This document shows, in pieces, positions 24,709 to 33,842 of a stretch of DNA of 64,000 nucleotides. A model generated the notes under the pieces. That model was not told the DNA's origin. It did no database searches and saw only the letters and a program-made list of their open reading frames with translations. The stretch spans positions 37,736 through 101,735 of the forward strand of contig CALCXM010000192.1 in NCBI GenBank assembly GCA_937905825.1. Direction: 5' to 3'. The position numbers and the translations under genes are program-made. How positions within the stretch are numbered: position 1 is the stretch's first letter; the number at the start of each line of letters is the position of its first letter. The stretch comes from an uncultured bacterium (GTDB lineage: Bacteria; Planctomycetota; UBA1135; GCA-002686595).

Positions 24709-26712
24709 ATGAATCAAAACTCTTTTGAAGAGCTCCGTCTGACCGGACAGCTTCCGTCGCCCTCCGGGGTCGGAATGCAGATCCTTCGTCTGACGCAAGG
24801 GGATGACTTCTCGACTGAAGAAATTGGTCAGGCCATCTCGGCAGACTCGGCCCTCACCGGACGCTTGCTCAAACTTGCGAACTCGGCGGAGTCCGGGTCC
24901 GTTGAGCCGGTCACGACGATTGGAGAGGCAACGATTCGCTTGGGGATCCGCACCGTTGGCAATGTGGCCTTGGGTCTGTCCTTGGTATCCACTAGTCGCG
25001 AGGGTGGTTGCGCGGCATTCGACTACGACAATTACTGGTCCAAGTCCTTGGCACGTGCGGTCACGAGCCAAGGTTTGAGTCGCGAGTTTGGCAAGGGCGT
25101 GCCCGCCGAGCTCTACATCCTCGGACTGCTTGCGGGCGTTGGCTCCTTAGCACTCGCGAGTGTTCACCCGGACGCCTACGGGGAGATGCTCTCCCAACGG
25201 ACGGACGAAGGATTCGAGGAGATCGAACAGGCGGAGCGCGAGCGCTTCCAAATCAGCCACTCGGAGGTCGCCGCATGCATCCTCCGCGACTGGGGCTTGC
25301 CGGAGAACTTCGGCGATACGGTCCGCGATTTTGAACGGTCCTGGGAAGCGGATCAGGTGCCCACACTCAGCAACCAGACGGAGATCCTGCGGGGCGCCGA
25401 CTTGATCGCCCGCATCCTGGTCGCGAATGACGACACAAGCGAGGCTGAGTACAAGGACATGGCTGCGAAGTACGAGCAGCTGCAGACCGGTAGCGGACTT
25501 GAGCCTGAAGCGTTCCAGCGCCTCTGCAGCACCGTAGCCGCTCATTGGCGCGAGTGGGGCAAGGTCCTCGGAATCCCAACCGCCGGTCGCATTGACTTTG
25601 GAAATCTTGAAGGGCGCGCAGCCCAAGCTGTCGCTCGCAAGGAAGAACAGCAGGGCAATGGGGCCGCGAAGGCGACGGCGCTGGCTCCGCGCGGCGGCAC
25701 CTCACCCGATGGGGCCATGCACATCTTGGCGGTCGATGACGATCCAAGTTCGCTCCTGCTGCTGAAGCGTCACCTGGTGCGCGCAGGTCACCACGTCACC
25801 ACCGCAACCAATGGTGAAGAAGCCCTTCGCTTGGCCCTCGAAGAGAGCCCCGATCTGGTGGTGGCTGATTGGGACATGCCGGAGTTGGACGGGGTGAACC
25901 TCTGTCAGGCCCTACGCAAGATTGCCTCGGGTCAGCGCATCTACTTCTTGCTCTTGACGGGCGTGGAAGGCGAAGAGGGGATTCTGCAAGCCTTCGAGTC
26001 GGGCGTGGACGACTACGTCCTCAAGCCCTTCAATCCTCGCATTCTGATGGCTCGCATCCACGCGGGTCGCCGCATCATCGCTCTGCAAACGGAGCTGGAT
26101 CGCGAGCGTCGCAAGCAGGAAAAGCAAAACATGGAGTTGCAGGTGCTCACGCGCAAACTGCGCTCCGCTGCCCTGACGGACCCGTTGACAGGTCTCTCCA
26201 ATCGCCGCTACGCCATGAAGTGTATGGCGCAAGCTTGGGAGTCGTCCACTCGCACCAAGATGCCCATGTCCGTCATCATGATGGACATCGACTTCTTCAA
26301 GAAGGTCAACGACACCTATGGCCACGATGCCGGGGACGCAGTCCTGAGGGTGACCGCCAAGGCCCTGCAGACCTCCTGCCGCAAGGACGAGGACGTTTGT
26401 CGAATCGGTGGCGAAGAGTTCATCATGATCTGCGCTGGAGCATCGGGTGTGGAAGCGACCGCAGCGGCGGAACGTTTGCGCAAGACGATCGAAGCCCAGA
26501 GCATTCCGTGGAAAGGCGTTGATCACAAGGTCACGATGAGCCTCGGCGTGGCCGAGCGCAGCGACTGCATGGAGAGTCCAGACGACCTGCTCAAGAGTGC
26601 GGACCAAGCGGTCTACGTGGCGAAAGAGAGCGGCCGCAACAGGGTTGAGGTGGCCGACGCCTCGGAGCCCAACGCAAACAATGCGGGACCGGGCTTGCGC
26701 GAATCAGCGTAG
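24709..26712 (+). CDS. HDOD-receiver-GGDEF response regulator (diguanylate cyclase)
   Basis: 667 residues from ATG 24709. The N-terminal HDOD domain occupies ~5-210 (FSTEEIGQAISADSALTGRLL). A receiver starts near H338 (HILAVDDDP), with the probable phospho-acceptor D387 in VVADWDMPELDG and Lys in YVLKPFNP. A coiled linker leads to a GGDEF domain whose active site is GGEEF (567-571), so c-di-GMP synthesis is likely. The product-inhibition site that is normally RxxD reads R558-K-D-E561, so feedback may be weak. The HPt gene upstream is the likely partner. HDOD plus receiver plus GGDEF points to phosphorylation-controlled c-di-GMP signalling. Confidence 0.9.
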   Translation: MNQNSFEELRLTGQLPSPSGVGMQILRLTQGDDFSTEEIGQAISADSALTGRLLKLANSAESGSVEPVTTIGEATIRLGIRTVGNVALGLSLVSTSREGGCAAFDYDNYWSKSLARAVTSQGLSREFGKGVPAELYILGLLAGVGSLALASVHPDAYGEMLSQRTDEGFEEIEQAERERFQISHSEVAACILRDWGLPENFGDTVRDFERSWEADQVPTLSNQTEILRGADLIARILVANDDTSEAEYKDMAAKYEQLQTGSGLEPEAFQRLCSTVAAHWREWGKVLGIPTAGRIDFGNLEGRAAQAVARKEEQQGNGAAKATALAPRGGTSPDGAMHILAVDDDPSSLLLLKRHLVRAGHHVTTATNGEEALRLALEESPDLVVADWDMPELDGVNLCQALRKIASGQRIYFLLLTGVEGEEGILQAFESGVDDYVLKPFNPRILMARIHAGRRIIALQTELDRERRKQEKQNMELQVLTRKLRSAALTDPLTGLSNRRYAMKCMAQAWESSTRTKMPMSVIMMDIDFFKKVNDTYGHDAGDAVLRVTAKALQTSCRKDEDVCRIGGEEFIMICAGASGVEATAAAERLRKTIEAQSIPWKGVDHKVTMSLGVAERSDCMESPDDLLKSADQAVYVAKESGRNRVEVADASEPNANNAGPGLRESA

Positions 26713-26750
26713 GTTTTTAACAGCGAGTTCGCCCGCGTAGCGCTCGTCCT

Positions 26751-26774
26751 TAGAGGCCCCGGCCGACAAGGGGC
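26751..26774 (+). repeat. Second copy of the 23787 element, forming a small hairpin
   Basis: TAGAGGCCCCGGCCGACAAGGGGC matches 23787-23809 except for a CTC/CCCC difference. An inverted copy lies at 23928-23951. At this locus the GCCCC/GGGGC ends also pair, making a hairpin 39 bases after the stop of the GGDEF gene, so it may help terminate that transcript. No T-run follows. Confidence 0.5.
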
Positions 26775-26807
26775 TGGGCGCTCGCGGAACTCACTGCCCA
26801 ATACAGC

Positions 26808-28913
26808 TCACTGCTCAACAAAGAAGGGGCTCGACCAGGCCAAAGCGCCGTCGTTTTGGAACAGGCGGACGTAGAGGTAGTCGCCGGCCTGCAGTCCCTT
26901 GACCTCTCGCTCGAAGGCACCTTCCAAGGCGCCATCGCAGGGGAAGCGCGCAATCGGTTGTCCCGGGCGAATGAGCTCCACGTACTCGACGCCCGACGTA
27001 CCGGCGAACTCGACCCAGAGCTTGGCCACATCGCCGACTTGCTCGGCTCCGATGACGCTCCCCATCCCTTGGCCGGCCAAGGTTGCTTGCAACCAAATGC
27101 GCGGCCCGCTGGTCGCGTAGGTGGAGCGTTTGCGGAAGGCGGCGAGCAAGTCCTTTTCGTTCAGGCTAGCGGCGAAGACCGCTGCCAATCCGCCATTGCC
27201 GTTGCGGTGATCCGCCCGTTCCCCGCGCGGGTCCGGACGTGCTTTGCGGTAACCGGAGTTGGGCGACAAGTGCGCGTGTCCGGGATGTCCATCGTGGCTG
27301 TCGCCGCTTCCGATGAAGCCGAAGCGCGTTCCCCGATCGAGTTGATCGCGCACAAAGTTCCCCGGGATGCCGCCGCGAATCCGCGCCGGTGAGTCGTCCG
27401 CTTCGCTGCTGCCGTGAATGCTCATGATCTCCGTCACCGGTTCCAAGACGGGATCCGGGACAAAGGACCAATCGGTGGCCACGGGGCCCCCCGCAGAGTG
27501 GTGGGCGAAGGTCAGGGCATCGCGCCCTTCCAAGGCCTGCCAAAGTTCTGCGGGGGTCGTGGTGCTCGCGCCCACGGAGCTCAAGACTTCCCCTTGGCCA
27601 TCGAAGTAGACCACGTGCCGATGACCGTAGAGCCAACTGGTCCATTCGTACCCGAGCAATGCGACGAATCGTTCGGGATCGTTCGTGCTCTCCACCACCG
27701 ATCGAATCTCTTGCCAGATCTCCGGAGTGGCGTCGAGAAAGCGCAGCCCGAAGTGATCGTGATCGGTCAGCACCGCGAAGTCGAGGTTCGACACGTCCCG
27801 CGCGTAGTCGTAGTAGGCTTGCGGTGTTCCCGTTCCATCGGAGTAGTTGGAGTGTCCGTGCAAGTCGCCCCAGAAGATGGGGGCGATGTCCTCGGCCACG
27901 CGCATCGGATTGCTCGTGCCGTTGATGGGGGGCTCGGCACCTTCGACCTGCACGTGCACGCGGTAGATACCCGAGGTGCTCGTGCGCACGGGGATGCGCA
28001 GATGACCACCGGCGTCGGCGGAGAGTTCCACGCTCTCGGGGAACGTGAGCCCAGGGGGCCGGGACTCCAGCAGCAGGCGGCCTTGTCCCTGGGGCGCATG
28101 GTTCGCCATGGCATCCAACATGGCCACGTTGAGTTCGACCTCGCGTTCGGGGGCCGCCGTGCTCGGTAGACTGATGGCGAGCCGCGAAGCCTCCCGGGCG
28201 TGAATGGTGATCGCTGGTCTGTCGGCGACCAGGTCCGCCAGGCCGTCGCCGTTGCCATCCACTTTGAAGTAGAAGGCTGAGTTGGCTTCGGCGTAGTCGT
28301 CCGCTCGCGCGAGGGCTTCGCTGTCGCCGTACACGATTCGAATCGTCTCGCCCGCTTGCAAGGCCCGTCCACTGACTTGAAAACGCATCAAGCTGGTGTC
28401 CAAGGTCTCTGCACTGAGCTGCACTTCCGGTGCCGAGCAGCTCACCGTGGTGTAGCCCGGGCGCTTGGGAGTTGCAGACTGGGGTGTGCTCCAACCCCAA
28501 AAGGGCGGGACCAGCAACATCAGGGCTCCATCGGGTTCGATGCCCAAGGGCCCCGCCGTGTACTCGAACGTCCAAGTTCCCCAACCGCCGGCGAGCACGG
28601 AACCGTCCTGACCTTCCTCCGTGATCAAACGCACGCTGCCTTGCCCGTCCGATGGATCCCGCTCGCGCGCGAGATCGTCCAAGAACTGCTCGTGAACGGC
28701 GACCTTGGCTGTGGTGGGGTAGGGCCCCTGATTTGTAGTGGGAAAAGAAACACTCCCGTCGGCTTGCGGGTCAGCGCCCGGCGGCGTCGCAGGCGAGTCT
28801 TGGCCGCAAGCGAACAGCAGTGCGCAGGCGCTTGCTAGCAACCAAGGAAGGACCACCGCCCCCGCTAGCTTGCCTCGCGGCACGAGGCTTGAGGTGATTG
28901 AATCAGGACGCAT
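26808..28913 (-). CDS. DUF3604 lipoprotein (PHP-like metal-dependent domain)
   Basis: 701 residues. The N terminus is a lipoprotein signal (LASACALLFAC). About 330 residues of beta-rich sequence precede the DUF3604 domain, which opens with FWGDLHGHSNYSDG and continues with FAVLTDHDHF, FAHHSAGG and GSGDSHDGHPG. These histidine/aspartate motifs are those of the PHP/polymerase-histidinol phosphatase fold and would bind two or three metals. A C-terminal beta domain ends the protein. The substrate is unknown. The stop-proximal start overlaps the upstream methyltransferase gene by 11 bases. Confidence 0.8.
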   Translation of the reverse strand: MRPDSITSSLVPRGKLAGAVVLPWLLASACALLFACGQDSPATPPGADPQADGSVSFPTTNQGPYPTTAKVAVHEQFLDDLARERDPSDGQGSVRLITEEGQDGSVLAGGWGTWTFEYTAGPLGIEPDGALMLLVPPFWGWSTPQSATPKRPGYTTVSCSAPEVQLSAETLDTSLMRFQVSGRALQAGETIRIVYGDSEALARADDYAEANSAFYFKVDGNGDGLADLVADRPAITIHAREASRLAISLPSTAAPEREVELNVAMLDAMANHAPQGQGRLLLESRPPGLTFPESVELSADAGGHLRIPVRTSTSGIYRVHVQVEGAEPPINGTSNPMRVAEDIAPIFWGDLHGHSNYSDGTGTPQAYYDYARDVSNLDFAVLTDHDHFGLRFLDATPEIWQEIRSVVESTNDPERFVALLGYEWTSWLYGHRHVVYFDGQGEVLSSVGASTTTPAELWQALEGRDALTFAHHSAGGPVATDWSFVPDPVLEPVTEIMSIHGSSEADDSPARIRGGIPGNFVRDQLDRGTRFGFIGSGDSHDGHPGHAHLSPNSGYRKARPDPRGERADHRNGNGGLAAVFAASLNEKDLLAAFRKRSTYATSGPRIWLQATLAGQGMGSVIGAEQVGDVAKLWVEFAGTSGVEYVELIRPGQPIARFPCDGALEGAFEREVKGLQAGDYLYVRLFQNDGALAWSSPFFVEQ

Positions 28914-29670
28914 AACGAGCCATGCAATAGGCGTATCGATGGGGTACTTGCAAGGGGTCCTCGGGGAAACGGTGGGAAAGGAGTTGCGCGTGCTCTCTGT
29001 CGAATTTGGCGACAGCTTCCGGCGTCAGGGAGGCGGCGATGCCGGCGCTCGCTCGGATGCGTCCGCGCCATGCTGCGTGTGTGTACTCGGCAAAGTAGTC
29101 TGCATGACCTTCTTCGAGAACTTCAAAGCCTCCCGCCGTCAGCTCGCGCTTCCATTCGGGGTGCAGTCCGTTGCCGCCGCCCATATGCCAGGCTGGGTTG
29201 TGCGCTTGGATGAGGCCTTCGCTGGCCAGGGGCAGGCTGTCCGGCTCGGGCAGCCAATCGTTGCTGCAAATCAAGAGGCGACCTGTTGGTGACAGGACTC
29301 GTCGCACTTCACGCAAGGCCTGTTGAGCGTCGAACCAATGCCAGCACTGCGCAGCGCCAACCAAGTCGAAGGAGCCGGAGGCGAGGCCCGTGTGCTCCGC
29401 AGCAGCGCACACGCTGGAGATTTGCAGGCCGAGCCTCGCGGCCCGTTGCTCGAGGGCTTGCAGTTGTTGGAGGGCGGGGTCCAAGGCCGTGACCTGGGCT
29501 CCGGCCTGCGCGAGGGGGATGGCCAGTGCGCCGGTGCCCGCACCCAGATCGAGCACCCGTTGTCCCGCTGGGTCCACACCTAGCCTGAACAAGCAATCGA
29601 AGAACTCCGTTGGAAATCCCTGCCGATGCTCAGCGTAGTCCGCCGAGGTCTGTCCGAATTGAACGTCCAT
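28903..29670 (-). CDS. SAM-dependent methyltransferase (class I)
   Basis: 255 residues from ATG 29670; a TTG at 29712 would add 14 residues. Motif I is VLDLGAGTGALAIPLA, followed by the acidic VTALDPALQQLQAL, and FDLVGAAQCWHWFD is the motif IV region seen in UbiE/type 11 enzymes. The C terminus is helical. The substrate is unknown. The DUF3604 lipoprotein gene overlaps its end by 11 bases, so the two are probably cotranscribed. Confidence 0.82.
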   Translation of the reverse strand: MDVQFGQTSADYAEHRQGFPTEFFDCLFRLGVDPAGQRVLDLGAGTGALAIPLAQAGAQVTALDPALQQLQALEQRAARLGLQISSVCAAAEHTGLASGSFDLVGAAQCWHWFDAQQALREVRRVLSPTGRLLICSNDWLPEPDSLPLASEGLIQAHNPAWHMGGGNGLHPEWKRELTAGGFEVLEEGHADYFAEYTHAAWRGRIRASAGIAASLTPEAVAKFDREHAQLLSHRFPEDPLQVPHRYAYCMARYAS

Positions 29671-29793
29671 GAGTAACGTGAGTGTGTGCGCCGGGGTGCC
29701 GTTTGGCCGCAAACGAACCTCTTGAATCTTGCCAGCTTCATCCCTCTCGCACGCTCTGATTTTCCGACAATATTCTCAATCGTCTCTGCCCCG

Positions 29794-29827
29794 TGGAGCC
29801 CGAATGCGGGCTCCATTTGCCTTTTTG
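29794..29827 (+). promoter_or_regulatory. Hairpin with T-rich tail in the leader of the tricorn-like gene
   Basis: TGGAGCCCG (29794-29802) pairs with CGGGCTCCA (29807-29815) around AATG and is followed by TTTGCCTTTTT. This looks like an intrinsic terminator, yet it lies just ten bases before the ATG at 29838 with no plus-strand gene behind it. A leader attenuator or a short upstream RNA are possible explanations. Confidence 0.4.
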
Positions 29828-29837
29828 AGCACCTGCC

Positions 29838-32800
29838 ATGCGTCACCCTTTGAACTTCACTGCCCTGTTCCTTTGTGCCAGCGCGGCCAGCGCGGCGGCC
29901 CCCTCGGCCAAGTCCGGGATCGAGGCCAGCTCCTACACGGCTGCAGCGCTGCCCGCACAGTCTTCGCCTCACGCAGGAATGACCCGTCATCCAGCTGTCA
30001 GCGCAACGCACATCGTGTTCTCCTTCGCCGATGACCTCTGGACGGTTCCCCGTTCGGGTGGAGTGGCTTCGCCCTTAGCAAGTCCGCCCGGGCGTGAGTC
30101 CTTCCCGCGCTTCAGTCCCGACGGCAAGACGATCGCCTTCGTCGGGAACTACGACGGGGACACGGATCTCTACACCCTGCCGACCGTGGGTGGCATCCCG
30201 CACAGAGTCACCCACCACCCACAAGACGAGGAACTGTGCGGCTACACCCCGGACGGGAACTTGCTCTTTCAGGCGAATGGCATCTCTGGCATCCGCGGCC
30301 AGAAGTGGATGTTCACGGTTTCACCGAAGGGGGGGCTGCCCAGCCGCGTTCCGGTTCCCTACGGATCCTACGGTTCGATCAGCTCTGACGGAAAGACTCT
30401 CGCGTACACGCCCTTTGATCGCGTCGGTCGCACTTGGAAACGTTACGCAGGGGGTCTGGCGAGTGAGATCTGGTTGATGGACTTGGAGAACGGCTCGTCC
30501 AGGCAACTCACCGACTACGAGGGCACGGATGATCATCCCATGTGGCACGGGTCCTCCATCTACTTCTTGTCGGACGCGGGTCCGAAGCACCGCCTGAACC
30601 TGTGGGCCATCGACAGCGCGAGCAAGGCCCGGCGTCAGGTGACTCGCTTTGACGATGATGTTCGTTGGCCGTCCATGGGCGCGGGCGCCATCGCCTTCGT
30701 TGTGGGCAGCGAGTTGCGGCTCTTTGATTTGGCGACGGAGACGAGCCAGGTGATCGAGATCAAGATTCCAGGGGCCCGGCCCCAGTTGCGGCCGCAATTG
30801 GTAGACGCCGCCCAGTTCATCAACGGAGGCAACTGGCATCCTTCCCCGAATGCGAAACGGACCGCCGTGGAAGCCCGTGGCGACATCTGGACCTTGGCCG
30901 CCAAGGACGGCGTGCCGCGCAACTTGACCAAGACCAGTGGGAGCGCGGAGCGCAGCCCCGCTTGGAGTCCCGACGGGCGCTGGATCGCCTACATGTCGGA
31001 TGCGAACGGAGCCTACGAACTCTACGTGATCCAGTCGGACGGCAAGGGCCAGCCGCGGCGCGTTACGACGGACCGCCAGCCCTTCCGTTACTCGCTGACC
31101 TGGTCCCCAAACTCGAAGTGGATCTCGCTCGTGGTGACCGGCGGTTACCTGAACATCGTGGACGTGGAGAGTGGGGCAGTCACCCAGGTTGCTCAAGACG
31201 TCCTGGGGCAGTACCCCTCCGAGTTGGAGGCGAGCTGGTCCCATGACAGCAGTTGGTTGGCGTACACGATGGCTGGGCAAGAGTCTTGGAGCAACTCGGT
31301 CCATCTCTACAACGTGACGGAAGGGATCTCACAGCAGGTCACGTCGGACTACTTCAACCAGTCGGACGTGACCTTCGACCGCGACGGGGACTTCTTGTAC
31401 TACGTGGGTGTCGGCAATTTCGAACCAACCTACTCGAGCATCGACAGCACCTGGATCTACGAAAACTCCGAGGTGTTGCACGTGGTGCCATTGCGCAAGG
31501 ATGTGGAGGCACCCTTTGCCGTGGAGATCGACGAAGAAACCTGGGGGGATGCAGAGGAAGCGCAGGTGGATTCCGCTGGTTCCGATAGCGATAGCGGCGC
31601 TGCCAAGGGGGATCAGGATGGCGACGCTGAGGAGCAGCCTGAGTCCTCCCATGCGGACGCCAAAACCGAGGGAGGCGAAGACGCGGAAGAGGATGGCGCT
31701 GACGAATCGGAGGAAAGCGAGCCCCTGAAGATCGACCTCGATGGATTCGAGCGTCGCGCCATTCGCTTGCCCGTCGAGCCCGGCAGCTTCAGTGGTCTGG
31801 CCGTTGCGAAGTCCGGTGCCCTGTTGTATGTGCGCGCCGGCGACGATTCCCAGGACCTGCAGATGATCGACATCTCTGCAGACGATCCGGAAGAGGAGAC
31901 GGTCCTGAGTGGAATCGACGGGTACATCCTCGCGGCGGCGGGCGAGTCCGTGCTCTACAGCACGGCAGGCCAAGCCCACTTCGCGCAGATCTCTGCCGAT
32001 GCGAAAGGCGAACAGATCTCCACCGCCGGCATGAACGTCACGATCGAACCGCGGGAAGAGTGGGCGCAACTCTTGCGCGACGCGAGCCGCATCCACCGGG
32101 ATCTGTTCTACGTGGAGAACATGCACGGTTTGGACTGGGACGCGGTGCACCTGAAGTACGAGAGCATGTTGCAGTACGCTTCGACCCGACGGGACCTGGG
32201 GCAACTCATCGCAGAGATGGTGTCCGAGCTCAACGTCGGCCACGCCTACACCGGTGGCGGGGACGTCGAATCTGCCAAGACTCGCAACATCGGTATGCTG
32301 GGTTGCGACTTCGACTTGCACGAGGGCGCCTATCGCATCGCCAAGATCTACGAGGGCGGCGATTGGGACTCCGATGCCCGCGGACCTCTCAGCAAACCTG
32401 GAATCGACGTTGCGGAAGGTGACTACCTCTTGGCGGTGAACGGCACTCCGCTGGACACGTCACGGGATCCTTGGGCCGCTTTCAGTGATTTGGCCGGCAT
32501 GCCGGTGGCGCTGATGGTCAGCGCGAAGCCCAGCCTGGACGACGACGCTCGCGAAGTGCTCTTGAAGCCAATGGGCAGTGATCATGACCTGCGCTATCGC
32601 CAGTGGATCGAAGAGAACCGCAAGTACGTGGAAGAGAAGTCTGGCGGCAAGGTCGGCTACATCTACGTGCCGAGCACGGGCCTCGACGGTCAGAACGACT
32701 TGGTTCGTCAGTACTACGCCCAGGTTCATCTTCCGGCCTTGATCATCGACGATCGTTGGAACGAGGGTGGACAGATTCCGACGCGCTTTGTTGAGCTCTT

Positions 32801-33275
32801 GAATCGACCCGTGATGAACTACTTTGCGCGGCGCGATGGTCGCGATTGGAAGTTCCCCTACGACGGCCACCACGGTCCCAAGTGCATGCTCACCAACGGC
32901 CAGGCGGGTTCCGGTGGGGACGCCTTCCCCGCGTACTTCCGCAAGCAAGGGCTCGGCAAGTTGGTCGGCACGCGCACCTGGGGTGGCCTGGTCGGCATCT
33001 CGGGCGCGCCTTCGCTGATCGATGGGGGAGTCGTGACCGTGCCTTCTTTCGGTTACTACGAAGAGGACGGAACTTGGGGCATCGAAGGCTACGGCGTTGC
33101 ACCGGACATCGAGGTCATCGATGATCCCAGCTTGCTGATGCAAGGGAGCGATCCCCAGTTGGATGCAGCCCTGAAGCTGATGCTCGCGGAGATCGAGGCA
33201 AGCGGCTTCAAAGCTCCCGCCCGTCCGCAAGCTCCCGATCGCAGCGGCATGGGGATTCCGCTGGAAGATCGCTAA
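29838..33275 (+). CDS. Tricorn protease-like S41 peptidase
   Basis: 1145 residues with a signal peptide (FLCASAASAAA). The first ~560 residues form WD/TolB-like propellers with repeated SPDGxxIAF blocks (FSPDGKTIAFVGNYDGDTD, WSPDGRWIAYMSDANG). An acidic low-complexity insertion (~565-626) interrupts the second propeller. A helical core domain and a PDZ region follow. The S41 catalytic segment has the probable nucleophile S1025 in NGQAGSGGDAFP, the tricorn position. Tricorn enzymes degrade short peptides released by larger proteases; secreted bacterial forms probably act in the periplasm. The stop is followed by a strong hairpin at 33307. Confidence 0.85.
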   Translation: MRHPLNFTALFLCASAASAAAPSAKSGIEASSYTAAALPAQSSPHAGMTRHPAVSATHIVFSFADDLWTVPRSGGVASPLASPPGRESFPRFSPDGKTIAFVGNYDGDTDLYTLPTVGGIPHRVTHHPQDEELCGYTPDGNLLFQANGISGIRGQKWMFTVSPKGGLPSRVPVPYGSYGSISSDGKTLAYTPFDRVGRTWKRYAGGLASEIWLMDLENGSSRQLTDYEGTDDHPMWHGSSIYFLSDAGPKHRLNLWAIDSASKARRQVTRFDDDVRWPSMGAGAIAFVVGSELRLFDLATETSQVIEIKIPGARPQLRPQLVDAAQFINGGNWHPSPNAKRTAVEARGDIWTLAAKDGVPRNLTKTSGSAERSPAWSPDGRWIAYMSDANGAYELYVIQSDGKGQPRRVTTDRQPFRYSLTWSPNSKWISLVVTGGYLNIVDVESGAVTQVAQDVLGQYPSELEASWSHDSSWLAYTMAGQESWSNSVHLYNVTEGISQQVTSDYFNQSDVTFDRDGDFLYYVGVGNFEPTYSSIDSTWIYENSEVLHVVPLRKDVEAPFAVEIDEETWGDAEEAQVDSAGSDSDSGAAKGDQDGDAEEQPESSHADAKTEGGEDAEEDGADESEESEPLKIDLDGFERRAIRLPVEPGSFSGLAVAKSGALLYVRAGDDSQDLQMIDISADDPEEETVLSGIDGYILAAAGESVLYSTAGQAHFAQISADAKGEQISTAGMNVTIEPREEWAQLLRDASRIHRDLFYVENMHGLDWDAVHLKYESMLQYASTRRDLGQLIAEMVSELNVGHAYTGGGDVESAKTRNIGMLGCDFDLHEGAYRIAKIYEGGDWDSDARGPLSKPGIDVAEGDYLLAVNGTPLDTSRDPWAAFSDLAGMPVALMVSAKPSLDDDAREVLLKPMGSDHDLRYRQWIEENRKYVEEKSGGKVGYIYVPSTGLDGQNDLVRQYYAQVHLPALIIDDRWNEGGQIPTRFVELLNRPVMNYFARRDGRDWKFPYDGHHGPKCMLTNGQAGSGGDAFPAYFRKQGLGKLVGTRTWGGLVGISGAPSLIDGGVVTVPSFGYYEEDGTWGIEGYGVAPDIEVIDDPSLLMQGSDPQLDAALKLMLAEIEASGFKAPARPQAPDRSGMGIPLEDR

Positions 33276-33306
33276 GGGGGCCGCCTACTGACGAGCGACT
33301 CTGAAG

Positions 33307-33348
33307 AATCGGAGCGGTTCCTGGCCTCTGCCAAGAACCGCTCCGATT
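33307..33348. terminator. 18-bp hairpin between convergent genes
   Basis: AATCGGAGCGGTTCCTGG (33307-33324) pairs with CCAAGAACCGCTCCGATT (33331-33348) with one mismatch around a six-base loop. It lies 31 bases after the tricorn-like stop and 27 bases before the glutaredoxin stop, and probably terminates both transcripts. On the plus strand it is followed by TCTATG, a weak T-tract. Confidence 0.7.
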
Positions 33349-33375
33349 TCTATGATGGTGCCCCGGGAGTGTGCC

Positions 33376-33600
33376 TTAAGCCTTTAGCAGGGCGCGCAGA
33401 GCATCGTTGCCGCCGATGAACTCACCGTCGATTAGTACGATCGGCACGGTACCGTGGCCATAGCGCGCCTTGACTTCAGCCAATTCGTCCGGCTTGGTGT
33501 CCATCACGTGATTCACGGTTTCGATACCACGCTGCTCGAGCAGTTCGACGGCAGAGTTGCAGTGGGGGCAGTAGGTCCAGGTGTAGAGTTCGGCTTTCAT
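33376..33600 (-). CDS. Glutaredoxin
   Basis: 74 residues from ATG 33600. The active site is CPHC near the N terminus (YTWTYCPHCNSAVELL), followed by the cis-proline motif GTVPIVLI and GEFIGGNDALRALL, the glutaredoxin 3 pattern. It reduces disulfides or glutathione-mixed disulfides using glutathione. The longer frame upstream has no homologous sequence. A DUF255 thioredoxin-like gene diverges from it, so the two may share a redox role. Confidence 0.93.
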   Translation of the reverse strand: MKAELYTWTYCPHCNSAVELLEQRGIETVNHVMDTKPDELAEVKARYGHGTVPIVLIDGEFIGGNDALRALLKA

Positions 33601-33842
33601 GGGTTCGCTGTTTGTGTTCTTGGGGGGGGCTGAATGAAGGGGGGTCCCTTCCGAGGGGCGATAACTTACGCTGCGCGTCCTCTGGTGGGACAGAAATCCT
33701 AGCGAAGGAGCCGTCACAGGCCGAGTCCCGCCCCGGTATCCCCAAATGGCCGCATTCCATCCCCAAGGGAGCGCGGCGAGAATGCCGCCCCGGGGCCGGC
33801 GCTGCCACGTGCGGCCTGTCCACCTCTTCAACGCCTCGTCCA

